This document shows, one piece after another, positions 5,912 through 6,144 of a stretch of DNA of 6,144 nucleotides; the stretch's first letter is position 1, and every line of letters begins with the position of its first letter. Both the position numbers and the translations under genes were made by a program. Where the stretch lies: assembly GCA_043736395.1 (NCBI GenBank), contig JAYTCQ010000376.1, positions 1-6,144 on the forward strand, in the 5' to 3' direction. The DNA is from JAFDVL01 sp043736395 (lineage in GTDB: Bacteria; Acidobacteriota; Blastocatellia; RBC074). Under the pieces are notes generated by a model that was not told where the DNA came from, ran no database searches, and was given only the letters and a program-made list of their open reading frames with translations.

Positions 5912-5919
5912 TAAATATT

Positions 5920-6063
5920 ATGGCAAACAAAGCTGGTACCGCATTGGCTCCCATGCGCGGCTTACGTGATATGGCGAGCTTCGATCCTTTCCGGCAAATG
6001 CAGGAACGCTTCAATCGCGTTTTTGGCGAGAATGTAGATCTCTTCAAACTTAGGTTCAAGTAG
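5920..6063 (+). pseudogene. Small heat-shock protein (Hsp20) gene, 5' fragment disrupted by an IS30-family insertion
   Basis: The frame begins MANKAGTALAPMRG, then MASFDPFRQMQERFNRVFGE (residues 18-37), the N-terminal region typical of bacterial Hsp20 proteins just before the alpha-crystallin domain. Full-length members have about 140-170 residues. Here the frame ends at a TAG at 6061-6063 after 47 codons, and the last few residues (about 43-47) appear to come from the end of an inserted IS30-type element. The crystallin domain, which makes the chaperone oligomer and holds unfolding clients, is therefore absent from this reading frame; the rest of the gene may lie beyond the element outside the window. 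The intact -24/-12 promoter and strong RBS suggest recent inactivation. Identification rests on a short N-terminus, so it is probable rather than certain. Confidence 0.75.
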
Positions 6064-6144
6064 TAAGTGCAACTTTGGTTAATTTTGCTAGTTCTTTGAA
6101 ATAGACTTCGTAAGGCGTCTGATAGTCCAGAGTTTTGCGAGGAC
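6045..6144 (-). mobile_element. IS30-family insertion sequence, one end (3' end of the transposase side)
   Basis: The right edge carries the end of an insertion sequence that interrupts the hsp20 frame. The element is recognised by its transposase C-terminus. Its outer boundary is not fixed by the sequence: it probably lies between about 6044 and 6056, because the terminal inverted repeat of related elements overlaps the last transposase codons (here GTTGCACTTACTACTTGA on the minus strand). The other end and the target duplication are outside the window. Confidence 0.72.
6056..6144 (-). CDS. IS30-family transposase, C-terminal 28 residues
   Basis: Reading the reverse strand from the window edge, the frame gives PRKTLDYQTPYEVYFKEL and ends VALTT before TGA at 6056-6058. 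The RPRKTLxYxTPxEV motif is the hallmark C-terminal end of IS30-type DDE transposases, lying after the catalytic glutamate region, which is outside the window. The two bases before the first complete codon fit the expected Arg. The terminal VALTT codons coincide with the likely inverted repeat, as in several relatives. The rest of the gene extends to the right, so activity cannot be judged. Confidence 0.82.
   Translation of the reverse strand, partial: PRKTLDYQTPYEVYFKELAKLTKVALTT

Larger units (their letters stand above)
5600..5919. other. Divergent promoter region between the membrane protein gene and hsp20
   Basis: This 320-base stretch holds no convincing gene. It contains two back-to-back -24/-12 elements (5645-5660 minus, 5800-5815 plus), about 140 bp apart. 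The interval between them (5661-5799) is where a shared sigma-54 activator would be expected to bind. An imperfect dyad TGCTCA/TGAGTCA near 5741-5758 is one weak candidate. The right part (about 5826-5919) is the predicted leader of hsp20. Confidence 0.55.

Noticed and set aside
5793..6059. Minus-strand frame of 88 codons opposite hsp20
   Set aside because: It crosses the insertion boundary and the hsp20 promoter in antisense, has no family signature, and cannot be an ancestral gene across a recent junction.

Overview
This window looks like a bacterial stress-response cluster of mid-range GC. The combination of a 6-phosphofructokinase of an unusual subtype, a GerW/YtfJ-type protein, an MgtC/DUF4010 membrane protein, USP, BON and Hsp20 genes, strong Shine-Dalgarno sites and -24/-12 promoters fits Acidobacteriota (Blastocatellia-like) best. 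That placement is inferred from gene content only and is of moderate confidence.

Layout: almost everything is on the minus strand. Reading that strand from right to left there is a four-helix membrane protein of unknown function (5183-5599, GTG start), a universal stress protein (4554-5009), an alpha/beta hydrolase 12 nt behind it (3867-4541), an intergenic nested palindrome (3775-3834), a double-BON protein (3268-3735), an MgtC/DUF4010 membrane protein (1982-3223), 6-phosphofructokinase (865-1836), a GerW/YtfJ-family protein (204-560), and the first 56 codons of another membrane protein cut by the window edge (1-168). Divergently, on the plus strand, starts an Hsp20 (small heat-shock protein) gene (5920-). 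It breaks off after about 42 native codons because an IS30-family insertion sequence, whose transposase C-terminus runs in from the right edge on the minus strand, has landed in it.

The most interesting regulatory signal is a set of four sigma-54 (RpoN) type -24/-12 elements. Each lies in an intergenic gap on the correct strand, with the invariant GG-N10-GC spacing, at 35-94 nt from its gene by predicted start site: upstream of hsp20, the 138-aa membrane protein, usp-hydrolase, and the GerW gene. No such element was seen before the BON gene, the DUF4010 gene or pfkA. The cluster therefore looks like a sigma-54 stress regulon.

How the genes may work together: Hsp20 (aggregation control), USP (nucleotide-binding stress protein), PFK (glycolytic ATP supply), BON and several envelope proteins recall the composition of hypoxia/dormancy regulons such as mycobacterial DosR. 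Here the apparent control is by sigma-54 rather than a DosR-type regulator. This functional reading is an inference; the promoters and gene identities are visible in the sequence.
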